Positions 39,278 through 51,886 of a stretch of 64,000 nt of DNA are shown piece after piece (position 1 is the stretch's first letter; each line of letters starts with the position of its first letter). The notes beneath the pieces are model-generated. The model was not told the DNA's origin. It did no database searches and saw only the letters and a program-made list of their open reading frames with translations. The stretch is taken from contig OU696570.1 in NCBI GenBank assembly GCA_916048095.2, positions 4,065,018 to 4,129,017 on the forward strand, in the 5' to 3' direction. Both the position numbers and the translations under genes were made by a program. The stretch comes from Sacculina carcini. Taxonomy: Eukaryota; Arthropoda; Thecostraca; Sacculinidae.

Positions 39278-41863
39278 AAACACACGGACACACACACACA
39301 GGGCCCAACAACAACACATAAGCACACACACAAACATGACACACAGATATACATACGAATAGGCATGCAGGAGTAGATTTAATAGGTGCTCATTTAGTAA
39401 GCTTTACATCAGGGGTCGCAAACATGCAACGTACCTCCAATGCAATTTTGCATCAAAACAAAATGGCACATAAATTAATTCGCAGGTATTAAATAATGCG
39501 ATTATGTTATATTGTCATAAATTTTTCTGGATCTTGAAATAAATGCCCTGATTTTGCAGATTGCCTCATTTTACACGATGAAATTGAAGGGTATATTTTG
39601 AACATTATATACCTCCAAATTTCTCAATTGAAAAGTATTTTTTCCAAATCTCCCTGATAATTTATCACGTTCAAAATACCATTCACCCAGTATCAGAAAT
39701 AGGAGGGTCGTGGGAATGTTTGTTGTGCTATTTCTCAAACTATTTTCATTAAACTTCCACTGAAATACGTCTCAGGATATGATTATCCAATTCAATTCCG
39801 CAGATTAATTAGACTATGGCTTAGGTCAGAAATCAGCCCATGGGATATGCTTTTATGCCGAAGCAGTGGCGGCGCCAGGGTTTCTCTGATAGGGGGACTG
39901 AAGGAGGCTAGGAAAAAAAGGTGAGGGTTTGGCGAAACTTGAGCAACTACACTCGAAATGTTCTTGTCAGGATTTTTTGGGGGCTCAGGGGGGCTTGATA
40001 CATTGGGGGGCCTTCAAGCCCCCCTTGGCGCCGCCTCTGGGTCGGAGCATTTGCCTTGTGAAAAATAGCACGTGGACGTTGACAATAACCTGCCAGTAAG
40101 TAAACAAACAAACACAAATAAAACTCAAACGAGGCCAGCGTTGTATGAGGAAATGCGAGCTGCGTCAACCTTGACTACTCTGCTGACAAGCTGTGTCAAT
40201 AGATGGTCAGCTAAACAACTTGTCAAAAGCATAAACAACAAACTAGGACAATTAACATCGAATACTAATTGCCATAAACAACGACAAACGTCGCATTTTG
40301 ACGGTGAAATTGAGAACGGAAGTGTCAAAGTTCAAACGAAAAGTCAACATCTGTTTGCTGCTAACCACAAATACAAACCGATATATTCTTCCACAACGAT
40401 TCTCTTATATATTATTTTAAATTGAAATCACATTAATTAAAAGACAAAGTGATTAGTTCATGAATAAAATTATCCTCATTACGAAACCATTTTAATCAAA
40501 GAAGTAATTGTTTTCATTAATAAAAGGACTAAGAATCAATTGACAGCAATCAATATTAATTTTATTTGTGGAAATATGTGCACATTGAAATAATGTAGAT
40601 AATGTAGTTGAGTTATAGACAATAATGTAGTCAATTTATAAATATTGTACGCTTACATTGATAAAACCCGTTGCTCGTTAGAGTTTAATGTAATTGCATA
40701 TATTATAAAAACAATTATACTTCTCATTAGAAATAGTATATTTCATGTATATGAAAATGATCATACCTAGCACAACAGTGAGAAATAAGAAATATTTAAG
40801 AGAACGTTCATAATATACTGTAGATTTACTGTATAATTTACACGGCAAAAACTGATAATAATTTTAATTTGCAATCAAGCTTGCAATGAGCCAGTGATAT
40901 GTTCACTGTTGACCTTGCGTCTATCAACGCGTCGCCGCAGGGCATCCAGTCTGTCTGCGTCAACTCGTTCGCTTAGCGTGCGCATGTATTGTCGACTGAG
41001 CACTCGCGCTACGTCAGAGTCCATCAGCCGCTGCAGACGACTGCGAATTTTGTCATTGTACGCCACTCTGTTGAAGCGACGAGTAAGATATAGTTGCGTG
41101 CTTGAAATATACACGTCGGATTTGGAAGAACAATATTATTAGCCGACGCGACGTTTAATAGAAATTTACCTTTGTGAAAATGCAGTTACGAGCATCCCCT
41201 CGGTCTCTTAGGGACTTACGGTACTTTTATGGCTACTTACTGACTCATGGCTACCTTATAATAAATTTTGATTCAAGCGTAGGCCATCAACACTCGCCCC
41301 CGGACGGGGATGCGGGGTAGCTTGCTAAGGCTCTGTATACCGTGAAGTTTCTCACATTTTTTTTTAATTCGGATAAATTTAAATAAAAACTTTGTGCAGA
41401 GGCACCAACCCAGAAGGATTATCGCGCCATGAATTTCTCACATTTATAGTCTTTCATGCTATTGAATCAAAGTTTCTTTTTGTGAATTACCATTGGAAAA
41501 ATCAAGTGTCTAGTGTCAAAAATAAGAAATCAGTGGCAATATTCAACAATTCTGCTTCAAATGAAAAACTTGATAGAAAACTGAGTACGTAACCCTTGAT
41601 AATGATAAAACCCTAAAATGATATATGTTTAAAAGAAAGAGTGTATTTGATGACCAATATGTATTATAATGAACATTTAACTGAAATGAAATGCTAAAAT
41701 GTATTATTGCTGTGTTTTTCGGAGTTCATTGCTAGATACAGAATTAAAAAAATATTGTCTTATTACTCATAAGTTTTTTTTGCTAATATTCTCACCTAAA
41801 ACCGATGTCATCGATATCCTTGTTGGAGAATAATTTATCATACGCACCTAAAGCCGATTCCAT
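33250..41863 (-). CDS. unrecognised 233-residue protein, six exons
   Basis: Exons 41796-41863, 40914-41100, 38986-39105, 38437-38579, 37834-37963 and 33250-33303 join in frame (702 bases with the stop). The start exon (MESALGAYDKLFSNKDID) has an upstream in-frame stop. Residues about 24-110 are Arg/Leu-rich and probably helical (RLQRLMDSDVARVLSRQYM, LDALRRRVDRRK). A basic SRSRRVQHRR stretch follows at about 125, then a helical-looking block (MELNEAIKQQLPVYQMSFYE) and a cysteine-containing C-terminus ending LLGNEA. No family is recognised. The exon 3 donor is weak: either GC (AAG|GCATCA, used here) or an upstream GT (GA|GTACAA) with acceptor CCAG, which also stays in frame and shortens the protein. 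E2F-like sites upstream hint at cell-cycle expression. Confidence 0.7.
33596..33726. mobile_element. foldback MITE, copy 2
   Basis: Arms of about 32 bases (33596-33628 and 33695-33726) are inverted copies built on ACG(C/T)TTCAGTCCTG with TACGGA at the tips. It is related to 6881-6972. Confidence 0.8.
33758..34912. mobile_element. non-autonomous hAT-type element, 1155 bp
   Basis: Flanked by an exact 8-bp duplication AATCATTA (33750-33757 and 34913-34920). Short inverted ends (TTAGGGTGTCCTTTT and AAAAAAGGTCACCCC). No ORF longer than noise. The interior repeats words like GTTGC(A/T)C(T)TAAAAAT several times. It lies in the last intron of the unrecognised gene. Confidence 0.85.
34913..37172. other. 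intron sequence with scattered low-complexity
   Basis: AT-rich part of the last intron of the unrecognised gene. About 35820-35990 is GC-richer (GTCGAGTGGTCGGCGACTAA, ACCAGTGAGGAGGGTGG) and may be a retroelement scrap. About 36640-36720 repeats AAAATAGGCA several times. No gene seen. Confidence 0.5.
37173..37261 (+). tRNA. tRNA-Ile(UAU) with intron
   Basis: The acceptor stem GCTCCAG pairs with CTGGAGC (discriminator A at 37261). The D arm is GCGCAATCGGTTAGCGC. The anticodon stem CGGTA/TGCCG encloses a loop with TAT at 37207-37209. The T arm is GTGAG-TTCGAGC-CTCAC. An intron of about 15 bases (37211-37225) sits one base 3' of the anticodon, as in animal tRNA-Ile(UAU) genes. A TTTT terminator follows at about 37264. 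It lies antisense in an intron of the unrecognised gene. Confidence 0.95.
38253..38405 (-). mobile_element. hAT MITE family M1, copy 3
   Basis: Inverted relative to copy 1. The plus-strand right end is CTGGCGCCGCCACTG, and the left end is partly deleted (CAGCAGGGGGCTTGG). It lies 31 bases downstream of the exon 4 donor of the unrecognised gene. Confidence 0.85.
39187..39300. repeat. long (CA)n microsatellite
   Basis: About 57 CA units with a few interruptions. Together with neighbouring (TG)n at 38944-38980 it flanks exon 3 of the unrecognised gene on both sides. Confidence 0.97.
39864..40039 (+). mobile_element. hAT MITE family M1, copy 4
   Basis: Ends CAGTGGCGGCGCCAGG and CTTGGCGCCGCCTCTG. 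The flanking octamers match at 5 of 8 bases, so this copy is older than copy 2. Confidence 0.88.
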
Positions 41864-42001
41864 TTGTCTAAAAACTAAATGCCAATTTTACAAGCGCCAC
41901 AAATTATCTTATTTCAGTTAGCCAACTCTGAAAAGTTTCACCTACAATAGCGCATTATCTGCTAACACGAACAAACAAAAACCACTTGTAATGATGCCAA
42001 C

Positions 42002-42013
42002 TTTCCCGCCAAA
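42002..42013. promoter_or_regulatory. E2F-like site TTTCCCGCCAAA
   Basis: Matches the near-palindromic E2F/DP consensus (TTTSSCGCSAAA), 139 bases upstream of the start codon of the unrecognised minus-strand gene. A CCAAT box lies at 42021-42025. Confidence 0.6.
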
Positions 42014-42056
42014 TCTCGAGCCAATCAATTCAGCCGTCCGCTCGAGTTAATCCGGC

Positions 42057-42068
42057 TTCCGCGCGAAA
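42057..42068. promoter_or_regulatory. second E2F-like site TTCCGCGCGAAA
   Basis: One change from the palindromic E2F core TTTCGCGCGAAA, 44 bases from the first site, upstream of the same gene. Confidence 0.5.
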
Positions 42069-43624
42069 TAAACGAAAAGATCCATTATTTTCTATACACC
42101 AGACTAAAGACACAAGACTAACACAGAAAATTATTAAGGCACTAGAAAATTTCCAACGGCGTATAAAGGAGCGTTTGCGAACAGAACAAGAGTTTCAGGA
42201 TAGCCTAACAAAATGAGCCAGACCAACACATTTAATATAAGGGAATATTCAATATTATCGTTCAACCCGGGCTAATACTTGAGTTGACACCCTAGCCCAG
42301 GGGTCCCTAAGCTTTTTCGCTTCGCGACCCCCAGGTCAGATCCGGAGGTCTCCATGTCCCCCCTTTAAAAAATAAGAGAAGTTATAAAACACCTTTATAT
42401 TGAATTTTTATCACATTCAATACTCTAATGCCAACGTAATTGAATGTATTCGAAAATACAAAGAAAAATACATCATGTGTTCATAGAATATTGTAATGTG
42501 CAAATTTTGGTGGATGCACATATTTTCGGGCGGCTCTCACGTTGCCTTGAAGTGGCCTCGCATCTTCATTTTGCACAACAGCGCTGATAAACCCACCAAG
42601 TCCAGTTGTTAAAACAAATTTAATATTCGATAGTCACTAGAAACGAATTCGGATAGATAAAAACACAAATTTTTTCTTCTGTCCGACCTTTAATTCTCCA
42701 CTTGTAAACCACTCCATTACCCACCAGAGAGGCACTGTTATATGTGGCAATGGTAACCATTCCCACATAAAACAGTGCCTCTCTCTGGAGACACCCAACA
42801 ATAAATAAACAAAAATAACTCAAATTTGAACGAGATGTATATTTCAATGAACCACAAACATGACATCACAGAACATACACACACACACACACATACAAGG
42901 ATTGATTTAATCAACTTTTAACTCGGTAAACACTGCATCGCACAATGGTTCAATTAGGCGCACAGAAACGAGGCAAACACGACACAAGTGAAGACACAAT
43001 ACGACCAAACAAGCTATATACATATTACAAGTCATATATAAACATTAAGGCAAGGCTCACACTACACACACGCATACATAATACATCTGACATGGGTTAG
43101 GTTGGGAATATTGGTCACAATGGGTTAGGTTGGGAATATTGGATCGTAGATAAGAATTGTGAAAAGTGAACACTTTAGCCAATTGTAAATGTGGGCTTTT
43201 ACATACACTCACCACACAAACATACACACACACACACACACACAGCTAGAACTCCAATCATTCGATGAATGTGTATGTGTGTGTGTGTGCGTATGCATGT
43301 ACCCGGCGGTGTGGCCGAATATTGGTAGCGTGAACAACACCATTGATGAACACTGGAGAACATCACTGATCATCTCTTCTCGACTTCCTGACTCAACGAT
43401 CAAACTCTCCTACACAACAACATTGACGCCCAAACTCCTCGCAAACAAGCGGATACATGTGAGATAACACTCGTGACATTCGCGCAGGCAAATCGCAGAG
43501 GCAAATTATCGTAGAGGCAAATTATCGTAAAGTGAAGTCCATTCGTAACGAAAACATCACAAATAACTTCAAACCACACTATCTCACACGCCATACAGTC
43601 ATCTGTGTGTGTGAGTGTGTGTGT

Positions 43625-44200
43625 TCACTTGGCCACTTTACGCGACCTCAGTTGGCGTGTGACAATTTGGTGCGGACATTCGCGTTCGGCGAACACACCG
43701 CTCTACACACACACACACACGCACACACAGAATAGATATATGAAGGATGCCTGCAGAAACACACGAACATGCACATTCACCGCCTCCTTATATATATGTC
43801 TGTGTGTGTGTGTGTGTGTGAAATAATGTATGCTTGCTGCATGTTATTCCAACATTCACTCGTATAAACATGCCAGACGAGGGCAAATTTGATCACAGTT
43901 GAGAATCATTGCAAATATGAGCATTTTGGAAGACGTGAAGAACCGAATAACATAATTATTTGTGTTGTATAATGAATTGCTTGCATGAGTAAATTGTACC
44001 GAAATTACATTGAACACTCCTAACTGACCGCAGGAAAATCAGTTACATCAACGATAAATAAACAACACAATAACACATCGATACACTAACAATCATAAAT
44101 ATAATGAAAATAATTCCACAGTGAGTAAATAGTTGAATATATATATGAGTGAAACAATGAAATTTGTTGTAACTTCTTATCTAATTTACCGCGAGGTCCT

Positions 44201-44239
<39 letters not shown>

Positions 44240-47200
44240 AAACACACAATCAGACAGACAGACATACACACCTCTGGCGCCGGCGAGAATGACAGAGTGT
44301 CCTGTGAGACGCGCCGGTTGAAGAGCCGTCTTTTGTGCGCCGACTTGACGGCCGGCTTGTTAGACAGCGACCCATCACACTGTACGTCGCCGCACGTCAA
44401 CAAGTTGCCCCGGCCGGCGGCGCCATCCTGACTGACTGAGTCGCCGCCAGCGCTGTCGTTGTTGTCGTTGTTGTTATTGTTAATGTTCTCCTTGTTCTTT
44501 TTCATGCTGCTGCTACTGCAAGATAAGTGCAGGCGCATCTCGTTGCAATCAGCATCACTGTACACACACACACACACACAACATACACACACACACACAC
44601 ATAAAATAAATGCAAACACATACACACACCCATACCCATATATATATATGGGTACACTTGTACACCCACACACATACACACACAAACACACAGAGACAAC
44701 AGACATACACATACACCCACACACATATAGATACACAGACACGCTCACACATGAAAATGGAGCAGCCGGACACGTGATAATGTGTTTGAAAACCCAGCGA
44801 ATTACTGCTGGGAAGATGAGAAATGTTAGCTCTATCTTATGGCGCCTGAGTAGATCTCTGTCTATCGCTCTCTCAAACATTATTACATTACATTACATTA
44901 AGACATTTATATCGCGCTTTTCACCCGAGGGTCTCAAAAGCGCTCACACACACACTCACACACACACAACACACACACATACACAAGCACAAGAGTCATA
45001 CACATACACAATCACGAACACACACACTCACCTACATACATACACCCACACACACACACAAAACAGACATATAACAGACATATAGATAAGTACATATACG
45101 CACAATCACGAACATACACTCACGTTTACATACTCAAAAAACACAAAAATGCACACGCACACACACATACATATTGAATAAGATAGCAAAGCCGACATAC
45201 AGCACAGAAGACAACACAACATTCAACACATGAAGACAACACAACAGGCATACAACGACATACATTCAGATTGACAAATCACAACACAATAGACACACAA
45301 ATACAAACCAGAAAACAACATGACAGACACACAAAGACATACACTCAAACAAATAGACAGAGAACACAACACAACAGACACACAAACACAGATAACAGAG
45401 CTCAACATAACAACACACATACAGCATACAATGGAGAAACATACAGACACAAGAACAGAAAACACACGCATGAAGCACATACACATAGAAGACAGAATTA
45501 GGAAACAATAAGACCTTATATTCAGTACTAATATATACAATATTATTAAGACAGTAATAAGACTTAGTGAGAATGAAATTTTTAGCATGTTTTTTGAAAA
45601 GAGATAGAGATTTGATTGAGCGTATTGAGGGAGAAAGCCTATTGTAGATACGAGGTCCTAAGATAGAGAAACAACGATTGTAGTGAGAATGCCTAGAAGG
45701 AAAGGAAGGTTCAACTAAAAGAAAAGGATCGTTAGAAGACCTAAGAGAAAGAGATGAGGTTTTATAAGACAGCAGGTCAAACAGATACGCAGGCTTACGA
45801 AGATGAAGAGCTGAATGAATAATTAAACAAATACGATACTCAACAAGAGCCTTAATGGGAAGTAACCTAAGTTTTTGTAAAGAAGAAGATACATGAGAAC
45901 CCGAAGGAAGATTAAATATCATACGATAAGCTTTATTAATAATAGATTGAAGTTTCCTAAGCTGGCGGTGGTTGAGAGATAGTAGAAGAGAACAGCAGTA
46001 CTGAGTTTTACTAAAGATGAATGAGTTGGCTAACTTAAAGGCAGCAGAAATAGTTATATATCTACGAATGGAATAGATACGCCTAAGTTGATAGTTACAG
46101 CACCTGATAATGTCAGAGATTTGTGGATCAAAAGAAAGAGAGTTATCGAGTATGATACCAAGACTACGTACAGAGCAGGATAGAGGTATACTAAGAGAAG
46201 TAGCACTAGAAGTAGCACTAGCATTAGAAGATGTAAAGAGAATATACTTAGTCTTATCAGGATTAAGTTTGAGATGACGAGTGAACGCCCATCTTTCTAT
46301 ATCAGATAGGATGGTACTCACTGAAGAGTGAGAAATAGACTCAGACGAGAGAAGGATTTGAATTTCGTCAGCGAATATTTGGAAGGACACATCGTGACGA
46401 CGAAGAACTTTCCCTATAGAGGTAAGATACATATTGAAGAGGAGAGGGCCTAAGACAGAGCCTTGAGGTACACCACAAGTTAGTGGGCAAGCCTCACTAC
46501 AAGAATCAGCAGAGGTAGAAACAAACTGAAGTCTATCAGAAAGATAAGAGCGAAAGAAAGAGAGAGCTGTGCCGCTAATGCCTAAATCTAACAGAGTATC
46601 AATAAGAAGCAGATGATTAACAGTGTCAAATGCAGCAGAGAAGTCTAGTTGAATAAGTAGAACATCATTACCAGAGAGAGTAGATTTGAGAATAGAATCA
46701 TAGAGAAAAATTAGAGAAGTTTCAGTAGAGTGAAAGTGCCGGAAGCCAGACTGCTCAGGAAGAAACAAATTGTTAGATTCAAGATATTCAGATATCTGTA
46801 TGTAGGCAGCCATTTCAAGAACCTTAGACAGCCAAGGAATTCTAGAGATTGGTCGATAGTTAGAGAGCGTGTTAGTATCTAAATAAGATTTCTTAAGTAT
46901 AGGGATAATACTGGCAGTTTTAGATGCAAGAAATTCCCCAAGAGTGAAAGAAGCATTGATGAAATTAGCTAAGAAAGGGAGAAGTAATTCAATGGAGTGA
47001 GGAATCCTGGAAAGATCAATGGGATCGAGAGATGAAGAATGAATATGAACACGTCTTAAAATAGTCCTACAATCAGAGAGGGCAACTGAAGTAAAAGAGT
47101 GAAAGACAGAGGAGGGTAAGGGCGGAGAGGATAATGGTAGAGCAGCAGGGAACAAGCAGCGAATCTGATCGATTTTAGACTGGAAGAAATTCATAAATAA

Positions 47201-48649
47201 AGAAGGCAACCGATTAGAGGCAGAATCTGGGAAAACAAGACTACGGGAATTACCTAAAACACTGTCAAAAAGCTTCCAAAGTTTCTTAGAGTTAAGACAT
47301 GAAGAAATTTTAGAATTATAGTAAGATTTCTTGGCGGAGTCGCAAAGAAGATGATGATGACGGCGGGCAGAACAGAAAGATTGCCAGGAAGAGTCAGCCT
47401 TGAGACGACGCCATTGGCGCTCAAGCCGACGAAGGGAGGTTTTTGAATTTTTAATATCAGAGTTAAACCAAGGACAGCGAGTATTAGTGGAACGAAAGAC
47501 TTTAATAGGAATAAAGGTTGATTTGAGAGAATCGAGGGATGAGTTAAAGTATCCTAAGAGAGAATTAGGTGGTATATGAACGAAACATTCAGTAGCGAAA
47601 GACACATGCATATTGACATAAAGAGAGTCCAAATCAGCGTTACGATAATCCGAGAAACTAATAAGTTTGGGAGATTTGTAAGTGATAGGGAGGCGAGCAG
47701 AAAATTCAACTAATGAGTGATCAGAAATGAAGGAATCAATATGAAAAACAGTGAGATCTCTAATAAGAATAGTAGAATCGGAGAAAGAAAGGAGGAGATC
47801 AAGTGTGTGGCCGTGAACATGAGTAGGGCAGCATATATGATTACAAAGACCTAATGAATCGATTAATTGTAAAAACATAGAAGAACAAGACTTGAGATGA
47901 GGCGCATCAACCCAAAGGTTGAAGTCACCACAAATCACTATTCTAGAAGAGAAAATTGGAAGAAGTGTGTCTATAAGAGAAGAAAACTCATCAAGAAAAA
48001 AACACACATACACACACATACACAAGGATTTACAGAGGTGTGACTGACGTGTCGGAAGAGAGCAGTTTGTCGGCGACTGCGACGTGTTTGCGCTGGCGAG
48101 TCACTCGTTTGGCCGAGGATTTTTTCGTCTGCATGCAAACACAAACATGGATATGTTTACAAGTTGACAACGATTCATTTCGAACAGGAATGTGTTAGAA
48201 AACAGAACTAACGACAAAAAAAATCGGAAAATTAGTAGCCACCAAGACTCAGTAGGTTTTATTGATTTAAAAATAGTAAAAAGTAGCAAAATTACACTCA
48301 AACATGGACACGAAGATAGTACAGACAAACACGGAATTAGTTTGCATTGAAGCCAAAGAGATTAGTAATTCTTAACCACTGGGTTGCGACCGAAAATTGA
48401 CTGGCCAAGTCGTTTCATTGGATGGCTTAGGTTTCGAAGAAATAATTATGTTGACACTAAGCTATATTATAATCAGACATTAATAAATAAAATACACGAT
48501 GCTAGTTATAGGATTCTAAGCAGACCATGGGTAAATTAAATTGATTAAAACATAAATATTACATATAAATTCAACCCGTATATCTATGTAAGCTCGGGTC
48601 GCGAAGCTTGATTAGTGCAAAACATTTGGTCGCCGTCAATCAAGGTTAA

Positions 48650-48692
<43 letters not shown>

Positions 48693-49552
48693 ACCGAGGA
48701 GACTTTGGTGCAACGTCTTGCGGTTTTCTTGCGAGATTTAACACTGTGAACGGCCGGCGTGGCGAATGCCTCTCCATCGCTGTCAAACTAATGAAATACA
48801 CACACATACACACACACGTCAGATTTAGTTGTCTAGAAATTGTTGTGATGATTGGCATTGTAAGCCCCGCTGTGAGCCCATCCACAGCGGTGATTCAATC
48901 CAAGAGGTTGATAAAAGAAACACAGACAGGATTCGAACCGTAGACTTCTAGTACACGATAGTTGAGCGTCTTAGCCACTGAGCTACTCGGTAGCTGGTTT
49001 GACGCCTGTATACAGCGCATTAGTGTATGTAATACCTACAGCAAATACACATAATGCTACACCTGTATCCCTCATCATGCGGCAATGAGGCCATTCTATC
49101 AGCTGTGTCCATGCCCTGTTGTTTCATTGGATCAAAATAAGACAATCTCTCACACACATACACGCGCGCACACAAACATACATACACACTCGCAAACAAA
49201 CAACCAAAGAAAACGCTTAGTGAAGTTGAAATGAGCAGTCGTATTTTTGAGTTGTAAGTGGATATTTTTGAGTATTTATGAAAAGTCCGTTGCCAAAGTT
49301 CGATTGCAACGCAAAACCTCAGTGTATATCTGACTGAGCCCCTCTCTCTCTCTCTCTCTGTATTCACCGAGTTGTCGCCGCGGAACTGTGAGTTTATATT
49401 GTCTCATTTGTTTCGTCAACCAGTCGTGATAGTTATTCTTCTTAAAGCCGCTTACACAGCCGTTTGACCAGTGATTTCATTCGGCAATGCATTTCACTGG
49501 TGAAAAACAACATTAATACGGGATAAAACATATTTATGCCCGTCTTGTTTTA

Positions 49553-49588
<36 letters not shown>

Positions 49589-49782
49589 TACATCATCGGC
49601 GGCCGTCGTTGGCGACTTGTTGTGCGGATGACTGGCGTCGATGGTGGCCGTGTTGGTTGACGCGTCAGTGGAGGCTGTGTGCGTGACTGTGTGCGTGGCT
49701 TGACGCGCTTGTTGACGCAGACTGATGATAGTCTCGTCCTGTTGACGCACCAACTGTCGCACGCGCTCCAGCTCACCCTGCC

Positions 49783-49820
<38 letters not shown>

Positions 49821-50123
49821 CATAGTGACATACAAACACAAACACACAGAGACACCCACAAGACACACACACACATAGAGAAACAACCACAACCACACCC
49901 ACATACACATATATACAAATCAACACACACACACATACAGACACACAGTTGGGCGACCTTGAGAGTAGTGGTGGGTTGCGGAGTGAGTCGTCCCATGACC
50001 TCATGCAGCCTCACACGTTCATTACGCTCCACTGTGAGCGACTCGTTGACTCGTCGCATGTTCTGCTCGTAGTTCAACATCAGTTCAGATTGATTGTCGC
50101 GCATACGATCCATATCGGTCACC

Positions 50124-50158
<35 letters not shown>

Positions 50159-51855
50159 TGCAAGCCGGTAATTATTACCACTTGTGCCCCAATAATTCGC
50201 TATGTCGCTCACCGAAAACAACTTGAATGGCAAAAATGCGGACATTTTCAAGATGCAGTTTGGTTTGTGATAGTGGTGCGTTCTGATAGCTATTGCGAAC
50301 CAGGTGAATAACCGGTTCAAAATTATGCAAATTACAGTGAAATGACACGTGGTGGCATAACAATATGTATACTTCCACACACACACACACATACACACAA
50401 CAAAAACACTAAGACCTACAGGAGACAGGAAATATCACATCTTATAGGTATCGCTAATATAAATAATGCCATTTGAAGCGAAACCAAAACACACACACAC
50501 AGAGCAGGAGAGGAAAAAGACAGAAGGAGGAGGAGGAGCGACCTTTTCTGCCAGTTTGGCGGTGAGTTGATCGTTGCGTAGTTGCAGCTTGCAGACGCGG
50601 TCGTTCAACTGATCACATTGACCCATGACACGCTGCTGGGCTGCGTTGGCCTGGTCCAGCTGCGCCCGCAACTCGCTCAACTGATGCTGACAAAACACCA
50701 ACACAAACACATACACACAAATACATTCACAGACACATACACACAAAATAACATGCATACTTAGGCAAACACACGCATGCACACCCATACATACAAACAT
50801 ACATATACACCGACACACTTACATGCAAGCAAACACCGATACACAAACACGCACATACCAACACACACACGCACACACCCACCAACACACACGCACACTC
50901 CAACACACACACGCAGACACACAGATACACACACAGACACACACACACATACACGCAGACACAGATACACACGCACACACACACGCAGACAGAAACACAA
51001 ACACACAGACACCAACACGTAGACACACACACACAAACACACACACAGGAGCATAGCTCACCTCAGCCTGCTGGAGACGCGATTTCTTGTCGCGCAGTTC
51101 ATCTAGCACAACATCGAGCGAGTGATGGTGCGCCTGACTGTCGCCCAGCTGCCGGCGCATCGCCTCACACTCGGCCATCAGCTGTCGTTCTCTCTGACCG
51201 CCAGCTGCACTGTCCTCCACCTGCTGGTGCTGTTGTCGCAGCAGCCGCTTGAGTTCGGCCTGCAGCTGCAGCTGTTCGTTGGCGGCCGTGGCCAGCTGCT
51301 CGCACCGCTCGGCCAACAGCTGCCGCGCCGCAGACAGCTGCGAGTCCAGTTGAGCACAGCGGCCGCGCTCCACACACAGCTGCTCGTGAGCTTCCTGCGT
51401 GCGCGAGCGAGCATAATGGAACACAGCGAGGATACACAGAGCGTGACGACCCAAGTATGGGTTGCGACCCGGGGCTTAAAAACCAGTGTTCTATGCTGGA
51501 TCAGAAAATGGAAGAGAAAAGTTGCGTTCTTCAACAGGCTGGCATTAAGTAACAATATTCCTGGAGGACTATTTCAGACAGATTGGAATAAATGCATGTT
51601 TTTGCGCTGGCTGTGAACATTTAATTATTTTACATGTAGGTATAAAGAACATTGAACCAGTTAACTGTGAATGCATACAGAAGTTGAATGAATACAAACA
51701 CCTCAAATGTGGAAACGTTCATATAAATAACACAAAGCTGATACATGAAGCATATAAGCCTGGCTTAGTCAACATTACGCAACAATTGTCCATTCAGTTC
51801 TGTCCTATCTACAAGTGGTCTTATCCAAACGATACATGCATATGATGTAATGCTT

Positions 51856-51886
<31 letters not shown>

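Larger units (their letters stand above)
41864..43624. other. intergenic region between kinesin and the downstream gene
   Basis: Carries the kinesin 3' UTR, two E2F-like sites, a hAT-like relic (about 42298-42380, GGGGTCCCTAAGC followed by CGCGACCCCCAGG) and an inverted-repeat stretch at about 42720-42790 built on CAGAGAGGCACTG. No further gene is recognised. Confidence 0.55.

Noticed and set aside
45266-45590. Cys-rich C-terminal extension of the LINE-B frame as a novel protein domain
   Set aside because: It is the LINE frame running into a CA-rich (ACACAACAGACA-like) repeat after loss of its stop.
48014-48128. Kinesin ending at the TAA just after kinesin exon 19
   Set aside because: The TAA overlaps a good donor (CT|GTAAAT), and exons 20 and 21 continue in phase to a stop with a basic tail.
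50700-51454. Several Cys-Val-rich frames in the CA-rich kinesin introns
   Set aside because: Pure microsatellite translation. Only the Gln/Glu/Leu-rich block at 51062-51394 is coding.
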